From: Bryobacterales bacterium
Lineage (GTDB): Bacteria > Acidobacteriota > Terriglobia > Bryobacterales > Bryobacteraceae
NCBI GenBank assembly: GCA_016789755.1
Contig: JAEUQG010000419.1
Location: 1 to 34,038, forward strand
Direction of reading: 5' to 3'
DNA: 34,038 bases
Of the stretch, positions 25,664-32,654 are shown one piece after another. The position numbers and the translations under genes are program-made. The stretch's first letter is position 1; every line of letters begins with the position of its first letter. The notes beneath the pieces were generated by a model, which worked only from the letters and a program-made list of their open reading frames with translations, had not been told where the DNA came from and did not search any database.

Positions 25664-27325
25664 TTACTGCCGTGGCTTGGCGGGGGCCTGGAATTCCAGA
25701 ACCTGGCCATCGGCCAGCAGCCGCTCGCGCAACTTCTCGTAGACGACATCCTGTACCGGAACGCCTGCATCAATGGCCATTACTGCGGCCGTGGCAGCCG
25801 ATTGGCCGAGGATCATGAACACCGGCTCCATGCGGATGGATCCATAGGCAATATGCGAACTGGACAGGCACACGGGCACGAGGAGATTTGCTGCCTGACC
25901 CTTCTTCGGAACCAGCGATCCATAGGAGATCTGATACGGGCCGTTGGTGCTGACGCCGATGTCGCCCTCATTCTGTACGTAGCCTTCCGGTGTGATGTAG
26001 CGCTGGATGTTGTGCGAATCGATGGTGTAGGAGCCCATGCCGACCGGCTCCGGAGTGGGACGCTTCTTGGTGAGTTCGTGTTCCGTCATCACGTACTTGC
26101 CGATCATGCGCCGGGCCTCGCGAATGTACATCTGATGAGGCCAGTTGCCGTTGTCCTTAAATTCGTCCTTGGCCAGGCCCCATTCGGCGACGGCCTTGCG
26201 CACATCCTCAGGCATGCGCGGATCGTTGGCCATGAAGTACAGCAGCCCCTGCTGGTATTCGCGGTGCTCCTGCCAGATCTCCTTGCGCCGCTCGTAGGAA
26301 GCATCCGGATAGTCGTAGTTCATGCCGATGTTGTCGGTGCTGAACGGCCCGTGGTTGTTGGTGTCGGTCTTCCCGTTCGGGATGGGGTCGTATTTCTGGA
26401 ATGTCTCGCGCCAGCCGGCCTCAAAGACGCGCAGCAGCAACTCGTATTGCTTCGGATCGTACTTGGCCGGTTTGGGGAACGCGATGCGGTTCTCGGGAAC
26501 CTTGGTCAGACACATACGGTAGCAGTAGGCTTGCACCTTCTTGTCGCCTGCTCCGTATTCGCCCGGATGCTCTTTGCTGATGCGGGGGAGAATGCCGCTG
26601 GCCGGATCTCCGGGGACGACATAGGGGGAGATGGGAACCTTCACCGCTCCGAAATGATGGCGGTGATGGAGCACGCCGGTCTGCACGCCGTTCCACTTCT
26701 CGCCGTAGGTCTTCTGAGATTCGCGGCCGACATGGTAATCGACGCCCGCGGCTGCCATCAGGTCGCCCTCGTAGGTAGCATCCAGAAACACCTTGGCGGC
26801 GTACTCTTTGCCGTCCAGCGTGCGAATGGAAGCGATACGGCCGCCCGCCTGGCGGACACCCTTCGAGCGGTCGAGCCAGGCGTTACGGACGACGGGGATC
26901 TTCAACTCCTTGATCCAGTCTTCGTAGACACGCTCGGCCACATGCGGCTCAAAAATCCACATCGTGCGCGCGCCTTTGTCGATGGCTTCGGTTCCCTGCC
27001 CTTTGTTGCCGTATTGCTCGCGCGTTTGCCACTTCCAGGCCTCAGGTTTTTCGTACTCGCGCCAGACGCGATGGTAGAACTCCCGCGACAGGCCGCCGAT
27101 CACGGTTTTGTTTCCCGAATCCGTCCAGCCCAAGCCTCCGGCGGTGAGACCGCCGAGATGCTTTTCCGGGCAGACCAAGACAACGGACTTCCCCATTTTC
27201 TTCACCTGTACGGCGGCAGTGATGGCGCCCGAAGTGCAGCCGTAGATGACGACATCGGATTGGCGCGGGGCAGCGGGAAGAGTGAGTGCCGCCGCGGCAA
27301 GAAGGAAAGGAATGCGATGGAACAT
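25664..27325 (-). CDS. Exported FAD-dependent oxidoreductase (FAD_oxidored type)
   Basis: ATG 27325 (553 residues) follows AAGGTGAT and opens a signal peptide (MFHRIPFLLAAAALTLPAAP). A Rossmann FAD-binding motif, DVVIYGCTSGAITAAVQ, appears at about residues 24-40, then GGLTAGGLGWTD and the flavoprotein signature FLDATYEGDLMAAAGVDY near 190. The family (FAD_oxidored) is common in Acidobacteria, Planctomycetes and Verrucomicrobia, often exported and of unknown substrate; the cofactor would need to be loaded before or during export, as with Tat substrates. No twin-arginine motif is obvious. It diverges from a seven-haem cytochrome c across 47 bp, so electron transfer to that protein is a reasonable guess. 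Length is usual for the family (about 530-600). Confidence 0.85.
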   Translation of the reverse strand: MFHRIPFLLAAAALTLPAAPRQSDVVIYGCTSGAITAAVQVKKMGKSVVLVCPEKHLGGLTAGGLGWTDSGNKTVIGGLSREFYHRVWREYEKPEAWKWQTREQYGNKGQGTEAIDKGARTMWIFEPHVAERVYEDWIKELKIPVVRNAWLDRSKGVRQAGGRIASIRTLDGKEYAAKVFLDATYEGDLMAAAGVDYHVGRESQKTYGEKWNGVQTGVLHHRHHFGAVKVPISPYVVPGDPASGILPRISKEHPGEYGAGDKKVQAYCYRMCLTKVPENRIAFPKPAKYDPKQYELLLRVFEAGWRETFQKYDPIPNGKTDTNNHGPFSTDNIGMNYDYPDASYERRKEIWQEHREYQQGLLYFMANDPRMPEDVRKAVAEWGLAKDEFKDNGNWPHQMYIREARRMIGKYVMTEHELTKKRPTPEPVGMGSYTIDSHNIQRYITPEGYVQNEGDIGVSTNGPYQISYGSLVPKKGQAANLLVPVCLSSSHIAYGSIRMEPVFMILGQSAATAAVMAIDAGVPVQDVVYEKLRERLLADGQVLEFQAPAKPRQ

Positions 27326-27335
27326 GACGATCACC

Positions 27336-27364
27336 TTTAATGTATTCGATGCAGCGCCTATAAT
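27336..27364 (+). promoter_or_regulatory. Candidate promoter of the multihaem cytochrome gene
   Basis: A consensus TATAAT (27359-27364) lies 17 bp after TTTAAT (27336-27341), a weak -35. The TATAAT ends 8 nt before the TTG start of the cytochrome, which would leave almost no leader. The element sits in the 47-bp divergent gap, so a role here is likely on position grounds. Confidence 0.55.
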
Positions 27365-27372
27365 GGGCAACG

Positions 27373-28392
27373 TTGCTGCTGCTTGCATTCTTTGCGACCC
27401 TTTGCACCGCACAGTCTTCGGACTATGTGGGAGCCAAGGCCTGTGCCGCCTGCCACCCGAAACAGGCCGCGGCGCAGGCTGCAACCGGACACGCGCGCAG
27501 CCTGCATGCGGCCGAACTGCATCCGCTGGCGGCGAAGTTTCCGGGCGAGTGGGAGGTGCGCGGGCCAGGCTACTCCCTGCGCTATCGCCTGTTGAAAGGC
27601 AAGCTGCGGGCGCAGGGCTTCGATGCCGGCAATACGATCGACATCCCCGTGGAATGGGCGTTCGGCGCGGGCGATCAGGCAGTGACGTTCGTCACCCGCA
27701 TCAACGAGGAATGGCACCTGGAGCATTACCGCACCTGGTATGCGGCAACCGGAAAAATGGCGCCGACAGCAGGGCACGGCCAATTGCGGCCGAAGAGTCT
27801 TGCCGAGGCCATGGGGCTGCCCTACAAGACGACAGATCCAAACACGGGCATACTGGGATGCTTTGAGTGCCATTCCACCGGCCCTGCAACCGCGGGCACG
27901 GACGGCGCCTTGCGCCTCACCGAGCACGGCGTGCGATGCGAGGCGTGCCATGGCCCAGGGGCCCGCCATGCGGCCACGCGCACCAAGGCTTCCATCGGCA
28001 ATCCGCGGAAGATGACCGCGGCCGAGCTGAACAAGTTCTGCGGCCGCTGCCACCGCCCGCCCGCCTCGCAGGGCGTGGCCATCGATTGGAACTACGCCTG
28101 GAACGTGCGCCACCAGCCTGTGTATCTGAGCCAAAGCGCCTGTTTCCTGAGGAGCAAGGGCAAATTGTCGTGCCTGAGTTGCCACGACACACATGGGCCT
28201 TTGGTGAAAACAGCCGCCGGTTACAACCAGAAATGCGCGGCGTGCCATGCCTCGCCGAAGCATCGCCAGACTGGCCTCACGAATTGCGTCGATTGTCATA
28301 TGCCGCGCGTCTCTCCGCAGCCGCCGCTCCGCTTCACCAATCATTGGATTGGGGTTTACGGCAGCGCGGCGAAACTGCGGCCACAGCGTTAG
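27373..28392 (+). CDS. Periplasmic seven-haem c-type cytochrome
   Basis: The 339-residue protein has a short signal peptide (MLLLAFFATLCTAQ) and seven CxxCH haem c sites: C24 (CAACH), C163 (CFECH), C189 (CEACH), C223 (CGRCH), C267 (CLSCH), C288 (CAACH) and C305 (CVDCH). YVGAKACAACH is the common opening of the cytochrome c554 / multihaem family. The wide gap between the first and second sites holds a beta domain. Such proteins carry electrons in the periplasm. The frame is open from a stop at 27361, so TTG 27373 is the first available start; there is no Shine-Dalgarno, but TATAAT lies directly upstream. A divergent exported FAD oxidoreductase is the only obvious redox neighbour. No cytochrome c maturation genes are nearby. 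Confidence 0.9.
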   Translation: MLLLAFFATLCTAQSSDYVGAKACAACHPKQAAAQAATGHARSLHAAELHPLAAKFPGEWEVRGPGYSLRYRLLKGKLRAQGFDAGNTIDIPVEWAFGAGDQAVTFVTRINEEWHLEHYRTWYAATGKMAPTAGHGQLRPKSLAEAMGLPYKTTDPNTGILGCFECHSTGPATAGTDGALRLTEHGVRCEACHGPGARHAATRTKASIGNPRKMTAAELNKFCGRCHRPPASQGVAIDWNYAWNVRHQPVYLSQSACFLRSKGKLSCLSCHDTHGPLVKTAAGYNQKCAACHASPKHRQTGLTNCVDCHMPRVSPQPPLRFTNHWIGVYGSAAKLRPQR

Positions 28393-28479
28393 GCCGCGCC
28401 AGGTTAAGAACGTAAAGATGCGTTGTGCAAACGCAACTCCCACAGCTAGCGGCGCGTCCAGTTTGACAACGCTTTCCAT

Positions 28480-29157
28480 ATGCCGAGCCACATCCTTTTG
28501 GTGGAAGACGACCGCAACCTGGCATCCGTGCTCACCGACACGCTTCGCAGCGCCGGTTACGCCGCCGAGCATACGGCCGATCTCGCCGCCGAACGAGTGG
28601 CCTGCGGTGATTACGATCTCGTGATTCTGGATGTGCTGCTGCCGCGCGAGAACGGATTCACGCTCTGCCGCCGCCTTCGCGATTGCGGAGTACAGACCCC
28701 GGTGTTGATGCTCACCGCGCTCAACGATCCGGCCTCGATTGTGAAAGGACTGGAGGGAGGGGCCGACGACTACGTGACTAAGCCGTTCGATCCGGCGGTG
28801 CTGCTCGCTCGCATTCAAGCCCTGCTGCGGCGGGAGGCCTTTTACCGGGCGCGGAATTTGGCTGTGTACGAGTTTGCGGGTATCACCATCGATTTCGCCA
28901 GAGGCACATTGCGGCGGGGACCCGCGCTGGTCAGTTTATCGGGGAAGGAACTGCAACTGCTTCGCCACTTGATCGCACGGCGAGGAGAAATCGTGAGCAG
29001 GCACGAATTGCTGCGCGAGGTGTGGGGCTATTCCGAGGCCATCACGCGCACCGTGGATGTGCACATCGCCGCATTGCGGCAGAAGCTGGAACAGGAACCC
29101 CATCACCCCGCGCACATCGTTACGGTGCGAGGCGAAGGTTACCGCTTCACGGGTTGA
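28480..29157 (+). CDS. OmpR/PhoB-type response regulator without an adjacent kinase
   Basis: The 225-residue protein has a receiver domain (about 3-118) with D10/D11, phosphoacceptor D51 in VILDVLLP, T79 and K101 in VTKPFD, then an OmpR-type winged-helix domain (about 130-225) with LSGKELQLLRHLIAR, LREVWGYSEAITRTVDVHIAALRQKLE and GEGYRFTG. All phosphorylation residues are present. It binds DNA, probably tandem sites at target promoters. No histidine kinase lies beside it, so it is either an orphan or paired with one elsewhere. The 87-bp gap before it holds a small hairpin (TGCGTT/AACGCA, 28419-28435). No strong Shine-Dalgarno precedes ATG 28480. Confidence 0.93.
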   Translation: MPSHILLVEDDRNLASVLTDTLRSAGYAAEHTADLAAERVACGDYDLVILDVLLPRENGFTLCRRLRDCGVQTPVLMLTALNDPASIVKGLEGGADDYVTKPFDPAVLLARIQALLRREAFYRARNLAVYEFAGITIDFARGTLRRGPALVSLSGKELQLLRHLIARRGEIVSRHELLREVWGYSEAITRTVDVHIAALRQKLEQEPHHPAHIVTVRGEGYRFTG

Positions 29158-29160
29158 GGA

Positions 29161-30168
29161 TTACCAGCGGCCGCGGCGTCCCCACGAACCGCCGCGGTGG
29201 AAGCGCGGTCCGCTATTGATGAGAACCGAAGTTCCGAAGTAACCGGGCCCGTACCAGCCGGGACCGTACCAGCCAGGACCGCCATAGCCCCACCAGGTCG
29301 ATCCCCACCAGCCCGGATACCACGCCGGCGAACGGCGTTGCAGCGTCGGCTGACGGCGTTCGGTGCGTGGCTCATAGTCTCCCTGCTCGACGGGTTGGAA
29401 AGCGCCGGTTGCGCGTTCGGTGGTAATGGTGATCGGTTGCATGGTGCGGAAGGTCAGCACGGATTCGGCGTAGATCTCCGTGGCCCGGCCGCGCGTGGCC
29501 AGCACGCCGATGACAGAAGCCGCCGCTCCCGCCGCCGCACCGATGCCTGCCGCCGCGCCTCCCGATGCCGCGCCTCCAATGGCCGCGCCCAGAGCGGTGG
29601 TTCCGGCAATCGCCGTGGCGTCACGCCCTTTGGAGGTGCCGCCGCTGTACTCCATCAATTGCGACACCACCGGAATCTGCCGGCCATCCACGAGGCTCAG
29701 TTCCGTGATCTCGATGCCGAGGCGTGAAGTGCCCTTCCTGCGCCCGGCCTTGACTGCTTCCGCAACCCGTCCGCCGACCGTTTGGCCGCGTCTGGCGACA
29801 ACAAATCCGTCGGCAATCAGAGGCTGCGTGAGCGTCGCCGTAAAGGTGTCGCCGGGCTGATTCCGATCGCTCGACAGCTCCTGATCGACGCGAATGGAGA
29901 GAAACGCGCCCGCCGGCAGGATCAATTGTGAGGGAGCAACGGAGGATGCCGGCCCTTGCTGGCCCGCGTCGCGCGGCTCGCCGAATCGTCGCCAACCACC
30001 GGAGCGCTGCGGCTCCGGATCGGCTGGCGCTTGGCTCGCCGCTTCCGGTTCCGGAGGCGCGGGGGCAGGCGGATCCTGCGCGTGGGCCGAGGTGAGGAGC
30101 AGCCCCGCAACTAGCATCCCCAACCCGGCGCGATAAGAATTCGTGAGAATCGAATGTGCGAGGTTCAT
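29161..30168 (-). CDS. Exported glycine-zipper protein with an aromatic Gly-rich tail
   Basis: I do not recognise this 335-residue protein beyond its layout. A signal peptide covers residues 1-31 (hydrophobic GLGMLVAGLLLTSAHAQ). A proline- and acid-rich linker follows (about 32-75). A conserved-looking beta domain (about 80-180) has LPAGAFLSIRVDQELSSD and VVARRGQTVGGRVAEA. Then comes a glycine zipper (about 190-228, repeats of GAAIGGAASGG type) that could insert in or span a membrane. The C-terminus (about 285-335) is rich in Trp, Tyr, Gly and Arg. The beta domain resembles proteins loosely annotated as TrbI-like in Acidobacteria, but there are no conjugation genes here. It is convergent with the response regulator (3 bp between stops) and sits beside the structured 30169-30493 gap. 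Confidence 0.75.
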   Translation of the reverse strand: MNLAHSILTNSYRAGLGMLVAGLLLTSAHAQDPPAPAPPEPEAASQAPADPEPQRSGGWRRFGEPRDAGQQGPASSVAPSQLILPAGAFLSIRVDQELSSDRNQPGDTFTATLTQPLIADGFVVARRGQTVGGRVAEAVKAGRRKGTSRLGIEITELSLVDGRQIPVVSQLMEYSGGTSKGRDATAIAGTTALGAAIGGAASGGAAAGIGAAAGAAASVIGVLATRGRATEIYAESVLTFRTMQPITITTERATGAFQPVEQGDYEPRTERRQPTLQRRSPAWYPGWWGSTWWGYGGPGWYGPGWYGPGYFGTSVLINSGPRFHRGGSWGRRGRW

Positions 30169-30235
30169 ACTGTCGTCGTTGCACGCCGGCTGCCATTCGC
30201 TATGTCGTTGTAATAGATCGGGAAATCAGGTGAGA

Positions 30236-30279
30236 CGGCGGTGCATTGCCACCACGGTGGCCGATTTCCACCACCGCCG
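30236..30279 (+). other. Nested hairpin in the permease upstream region
   Basis: The outer arms CGGCGGTG (30236-30243) and CACCGCCG (30272-30279) pair perfectly. Inside is a second stem, GCCAC-CACG-GTGGC (30248-30261). The right outer arm also takes part in a competing stem CCGGC-ATGA-GCCGG (30277-30290), so two mutually exclusive folds are possible, as in regulatory leaders. The stems can also form in - strand RNA. Confidence 0.5.
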
Positions 30280-30369
30280 GCATGAGCCGGAAGTTGTAAA
30301 AAAGACTTTACCCATTGAAGGAAACTCCCAAGCGCCGCAACGAATCGGTTGATGTAGGTTGAGGACAAG

Positions 30370-30396
30370 TTTCCAGCGTCCCGCAAACGCTGGAAA
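30370..30396 (+). other. Perfect 10-bp hairpin
   Basis: The arms TTTCCAGCGT (30370-30379) and ACGCTGGAAA (30387-30396) enclose CCCGCAA. It stands 3 nt before the terminator-like stem. It could be an antiterminator partner, a stabilising element or a protein-binding inverted repeat. Confidence 0.55.
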
Positions 30397-30399
30397 GCC

Positions 30400-30448
30400 G
30401 GCAGGTGTGAATCGCCCCCGCGTCACGCCTGCCTCTTTTCTTTTTCCC
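30400..30448 (+). terminator. Intrinsic-terminator-like stem with T-rich tail
   Basis: GGCAGGTGTGA (30400-30410) pairs with TCACGCCTGCC (30423-30433) through 11 bp, one of them a G-U, around a 12-nt loop. The tail TCTTTTCTTTTTCCC follows directly. This is the arrangement of a Rho-independent terminator pointing toward the permease, 45 bp before its ATG. It could insulate the gene from upstream transcription or act as an attenuator in its leader. Confidence 0.55.
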
Positions 30449-30475
30449 TTGTCTTTTCCGGGCTTGCGGCAGAAG

Positions 30476-30484
30476 TGGTACGAT
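30476..30484 (+). promoter_or_regulatory. Extended -10-like element before the permease
   Basis: TGGTACGAT fits the extended -10 pattern TGnTANNNT and ends 9 nt before ATG 30494. No Shine-Dalgarno lies in those 9 nt. If used, it would start transcription downstream of the terminator-like stem and give a nearly leaderless mRNA. Confidence 0.4.
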
Positions 30485-30493
30485 GTGTCACTC

Positions 30494-31861
30494 ATGGCCT
30501 CGAAACTTGCCGCCCTGGTCCAGGAAATGGACCAGATCAACGAATACGACCGCGAGCCGGTCCACCCATCGGGCATCCAATCGGCGTCGAAGTTTGCCGG
30601 GCTGTTCGCCGGCGAGCATGTCGCCGCAACGGAGTTTGTCATCGGCGCCTTCTTCGTTCTGCATGGCGTCCATGCCAAAGACCTCCTGCTGGGGCTGTTG
30701 ATCGGAAATGTGCTGGCGGTGCTTTCCTGGACCTTTGTCTGCGCGCCCATCGCCGTGCGCACCAGGCTGACGTTGTACTGGTACTTGCGGCGCATCGCGG
30801 GACCGGGGTTGACCCTGGTGTACAACGTGGCCAATGCGCTTCTGTACTGTATTCTGGCGGGCGCGATGATCTCCGTGAGTTCCACCGCACTCGGGCTAGG
30901 CTTGGGAATTCCGACGCCTTCACTCAACGACGTGCTGCCCAACAGCGCGGGGTGGGTGGCGGTCACACTTCTCATCGGTGCTTTGTTCACGCTGCTGGCC
31001 GTGCTCGGATTCTCGGCGTTAAGCCGCTTTGCCGGCGTCTGCTCTCCCTGGCTGTTCACGGTCTTCGTGGCCGGAGCGATCGGAACCCTGCCGGCGCTGG
31101 GAGTCCATTCCAATTTCGACAATTTCTGGGAAATCCTGCAAACAAAGGTTTGGAACGGAAAACCGGTAGAGGGTCAGGAGCAGTTCGGATTGTGGCAGAT
31201 TGCCTTTTTCGCATGGTTTGCCAATCTGGCCATGCACATCGGCCTGTCGGACATGGCGCTCTTCCGTTATGCCAAGAGCTGGAGCTACGGCTTGTTCACT
31301 TCAACCGGGATTTTTCCGGGCCACTACCTGGCGTGGATTTGCAGCGGGTTGATGGTGGCCGCGGCGAACCGGGAGATGGATCCCGGCCGAATGGCCTATG
31401 GAGCGGCGGGTATCGTCGGCGTCATGGCCGTGGCCATCGCCGGCTGGACCACGGCAAATCCCACCATCTACCGCGCGGGTCTGGCGCTGCAATCGGTCAC
31501 TCCCAACTGGCCGCGCTGGAAGCTGACTTTATACACCGGCTTGATCACGAGCGTGCTGGCATGCTTCCCCGTGTTCTTCGTGCGACTGCTCGACTACGTC
31601 GCCATCTACGGACTGGTGCTGATGCCGGTGGGCGCTGTCGTGTTCACCGAACACTGGATCTTCCCCGCCCTGGGCATTGCGCAGTACGAAGCCGAGCGCA
31701 AAGGGCTGGTGTGGAATTGGAAAGTACTGGTCGTCTGGGGGGGGACGCTGGCGGCCTGCGCGGCCATGCCGCTGCACCTGTTCTACCGCTGGCTGCCCGG
31801 CTATTTTCTAGCTATCGCGCTGTATATCGTTCTTAATCTCGGAGAAAGGAAAAAACAATGA
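30494..31861 (+). CDS. NCS1-like (purine/cytosine permease family) transporter
   Basis: ATG 30494 (455 residues, MASKLAALVQEMDQINEYDREPV) is chosen; a longer frame runs through the terminator-like hairpin. About twelve hydrophobic segments fill the protein after a polar 35-residue N-terminus. The opening FAGLFAGEHVAATEFVIGAFF, the following GLLIGNVLAVLSW and the long run of small residues in each helix recall the NCS1 nucleobase:cation symporter fold. The family call rests on pattern, and the substrate (nucleobase, vitamin or other) is open. Its stop codon overlaps the ATG of a 56-residue membrane protein (ATGA at 31858-31861), which suggests a two-part transporter. The region just upstream holds several hairpins and an extended -10-like element. 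Confidence 0.7.
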   Translation: MASKLAALVQEMDQINEYDREPVHPSGIQSASKFAGLFAGEHVAATEFVIGAFFVLHGVHAKDLLLGLLIGNVLAVLSWTFVCAPIAVRTRLTLYWYLRRIAGPGLTLVYNVANALLYCILAGAMISVSSTALGLGLGIPTPSLNDVLPNSAGWVAVTLLIGALFTLLAVLGFSALSRFAGVCSPWLFTVFVAGAIGTLPALGVHSNFDNFWEILQTKVWNGKPVEGQEQFGLWQIAFFAWFANLAMHIGLSDMALFRYAKSWSYGLFTSTGIFPGHYLAWICSGLMVAAANREMDPGRMAYGAAGIVGVMAVAIAGWTTANPTIYRAGLALQSVTPNWPRWKLTLYTGLITSVLACFPVFFVRLLDYVAIYGLVLMPVGAVVFTEHWIFPALGIAQYEAERKGLVWNWKVLVVWGGTLAACAAMPLHLFYRWLPGYFLAIALYIVLNLGERKKQ

Positions 31862-32028
31862 TTCTCCTCGTGGCCGCCGTCGGTTCTCTGGCGGGCGGAC
31901 TATACGCGGCGCTGGCCTATTTCTGGGGCACGATGAGCCAGGAGGCGTACCGCACTGCCCTCCTGGCCGCTACAATTTCCTGGTTTGTTTTCGCGACGCT
32001 GTGGGCGGGGCGGAAGACGAAAGGGTGA
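31858..32028 (+). CDS. Small (56-residue) two-helix membrane protein coupled to the permease
   Basis: The reading frame ATG 31858 to TGA 32028 encodes 56 residues: a first hydrophobic helix (about 2-22, ILLVAAVGSLAGGLYAALAY), a short polar loop (TMSQEAYR), a second helix (about 34-50, LLAATISWFVFATLWA) and a basic end (GRKTKG). GGAGAAAGGA sits 7 nt upstream, a strong Shine-Dalgarno inside the permease gene, and the start overlaps the permease stop. Both facts argue for real translation. Small two-helix subunits are known beside other symporters (for example YhdT with PanF), so an accessory subunit is a reasonable guess. Its last 59 bp overlap the 3' end of the convergent membrane-protein gene. 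No homolog was checked. Confidence 0.7.
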   Translation: MILLVAAVGSLAGGLYAALAYFWGTMSQEAYRTALLAATISWFVFATLWAGRKTKG

Positions 32029-32575
32029 TACGGTCGAGGGCCACGCGGAAGCCCTGATAACGTTTGGCGAACATGCCCGGAACAACGAAAGGCATCAGAA
32101 ACAGGGCCAGCGTATTTTCCAGAATACTGAGGCCGGCGGCGTTCAGAAACGGTGCTTCCTGCGATCGAGGCACCAGGCTTGAAAGCTGGACGTTGAGATA
32201 CCGCAGAAAAAAAGAGAAAACGAAAATGGCCCCCAGCGTGAGAATACTGGTGCGCCAAATCAACAGCCACATCACTTTGAAACTCTCCGTATAGTTCATC
32301 TCCGCGGCAAAGCCGTCGCGCAGCACTTTGAGCCGGAACGCGGGGTACGGCTTGCGGATCATGCGCCGCACCAGCCAGGGCGCAACCAGCAGCAGGTACG
32401 GAAAGATGTAAAGCAGTTCCGCCCCTTGCGATTGGATCTCCAGCAGGACGTACACGGTGAAGGACCAAATGACATCCGTGACTACGGCGGGCCAGGTCAA
32501 CTGCCACGCCAAAGCTACCCGTTCGGAGTAACGCAGCGGGCACGTCCACAAGCCGGAGATTTCAGCGAAGTTCAT
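31970..32575 (-). CDS. Predicted multi-pass membrane protein of unknown function
   Basis: I do not recognise this 201-residue protein. It has four or five hydrophobic segments, at about residues 28-48, 52-70, 105-128 and 148-172, with the basic loop RRMIRKPYPAFRLKVLRDGF between the second and third and a basic C-terminal tail (SRKQTRKL). The cytoplasmic loop and tail charges suggest both ends inside. The start ATG 32575 has only a distant AAAGG about 19 nt upstream. It diverges from the sensor kinase gene, with a palindromic AGTATACT (32639-32646) between them. A link to the kinase as signal partner or target is possible but unproven. Confidence 0.65.
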   Translation of the reverse strand: MNFAEISGLWTCPLRYSERVALAWQLTWPAVVTDVIWSFTVYVLLEIQSQGAELLYIFPYLLLVAPWLVRRMIRKPYPAFRLKVLRDGFAAEMNYTESFKVMWLLIWRTSILTLGAIFVFSFFLRYLNVQLSSLVPRSQEAPFLNAAGLSILENTLALFLMPFVVPGMFAKRYQGFRVALDRITLSSSAPPTASRKQTRKL

Positions 32576-32638
32576 CGATTTCTGATATGCCTTTCATCGG
32601 GAGATGGGGAATGCGCCCCTCTCAAGCCGGAAAACCTG

Positions 32639-32646
32639 AGTATACT
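32639..32646. promoter_or_regulatory. Second AGTATACT palindrome in a divergent gap
   Basis: The same 8-bp palindrome seen at 9416-9423 lies between the membrane protein (-, start 32575) and the sensor kinase (+, start 32655). The + hexamer TATACT (32641-32646) ends 8 nt before the kinase ATG. The - hexamer is 63 nt from the other start. No -35 is visible for the + direction. Confidence 0.45.
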
Positions 32647-32654
32647 ATCCACAA

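Larger units (their letters stand above)
30169..30493. other. 325-bp structured intergenic region between divergent genes
   Basis: This is the only gene-free stretch above 300 bp. It separates the glycine-zipper gene (-) from the permease gene (+). Read on the + strand it contains, in order, a nested hairpin (30236-30279), an overlapping alternative stem CCGGC-ATGA-GCCGG (30277-30290), a small stem GTAAA/TTTAC (30296-30311), a perfect 10-bp hairpin (30370-30396), a terminator-like stem with T-rich tail (30400-30448), and an extended -10-like TGGTACGAT (30476-30484). I see no convincing reading frame of its own and no known riboswitch core. Promoters for both flanking genes should lie here. 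Confidence 0.6.

Noticed and set aside
25802..27340. Long + strand open frame (512 codons) opposite the FAD oxidoreductase
   Set aside because: The - strand frame has the FAD motif, signal peptide and Shine-Dalgarno; the antisense frame has none.
28463..28468. TTGACA upstream of the response regulator as a -35 box
   Set aside because: The matching -10 position falls inside the coding region and has no suitable hexamer.
27358..28818. Long - strand open frame (486 codons) opposite the cytochrome
   Set aside because: Seven in-register CxxCH motifs and a signal peptide define the + strand gene.
30220..30245. GGGAA...GGTGA resembling the start of a cobalamin riboswitch
   Set aside because: The following core (CCxGxCxC, B12-box GCCACTG) is absent, and the spacing does not fit.
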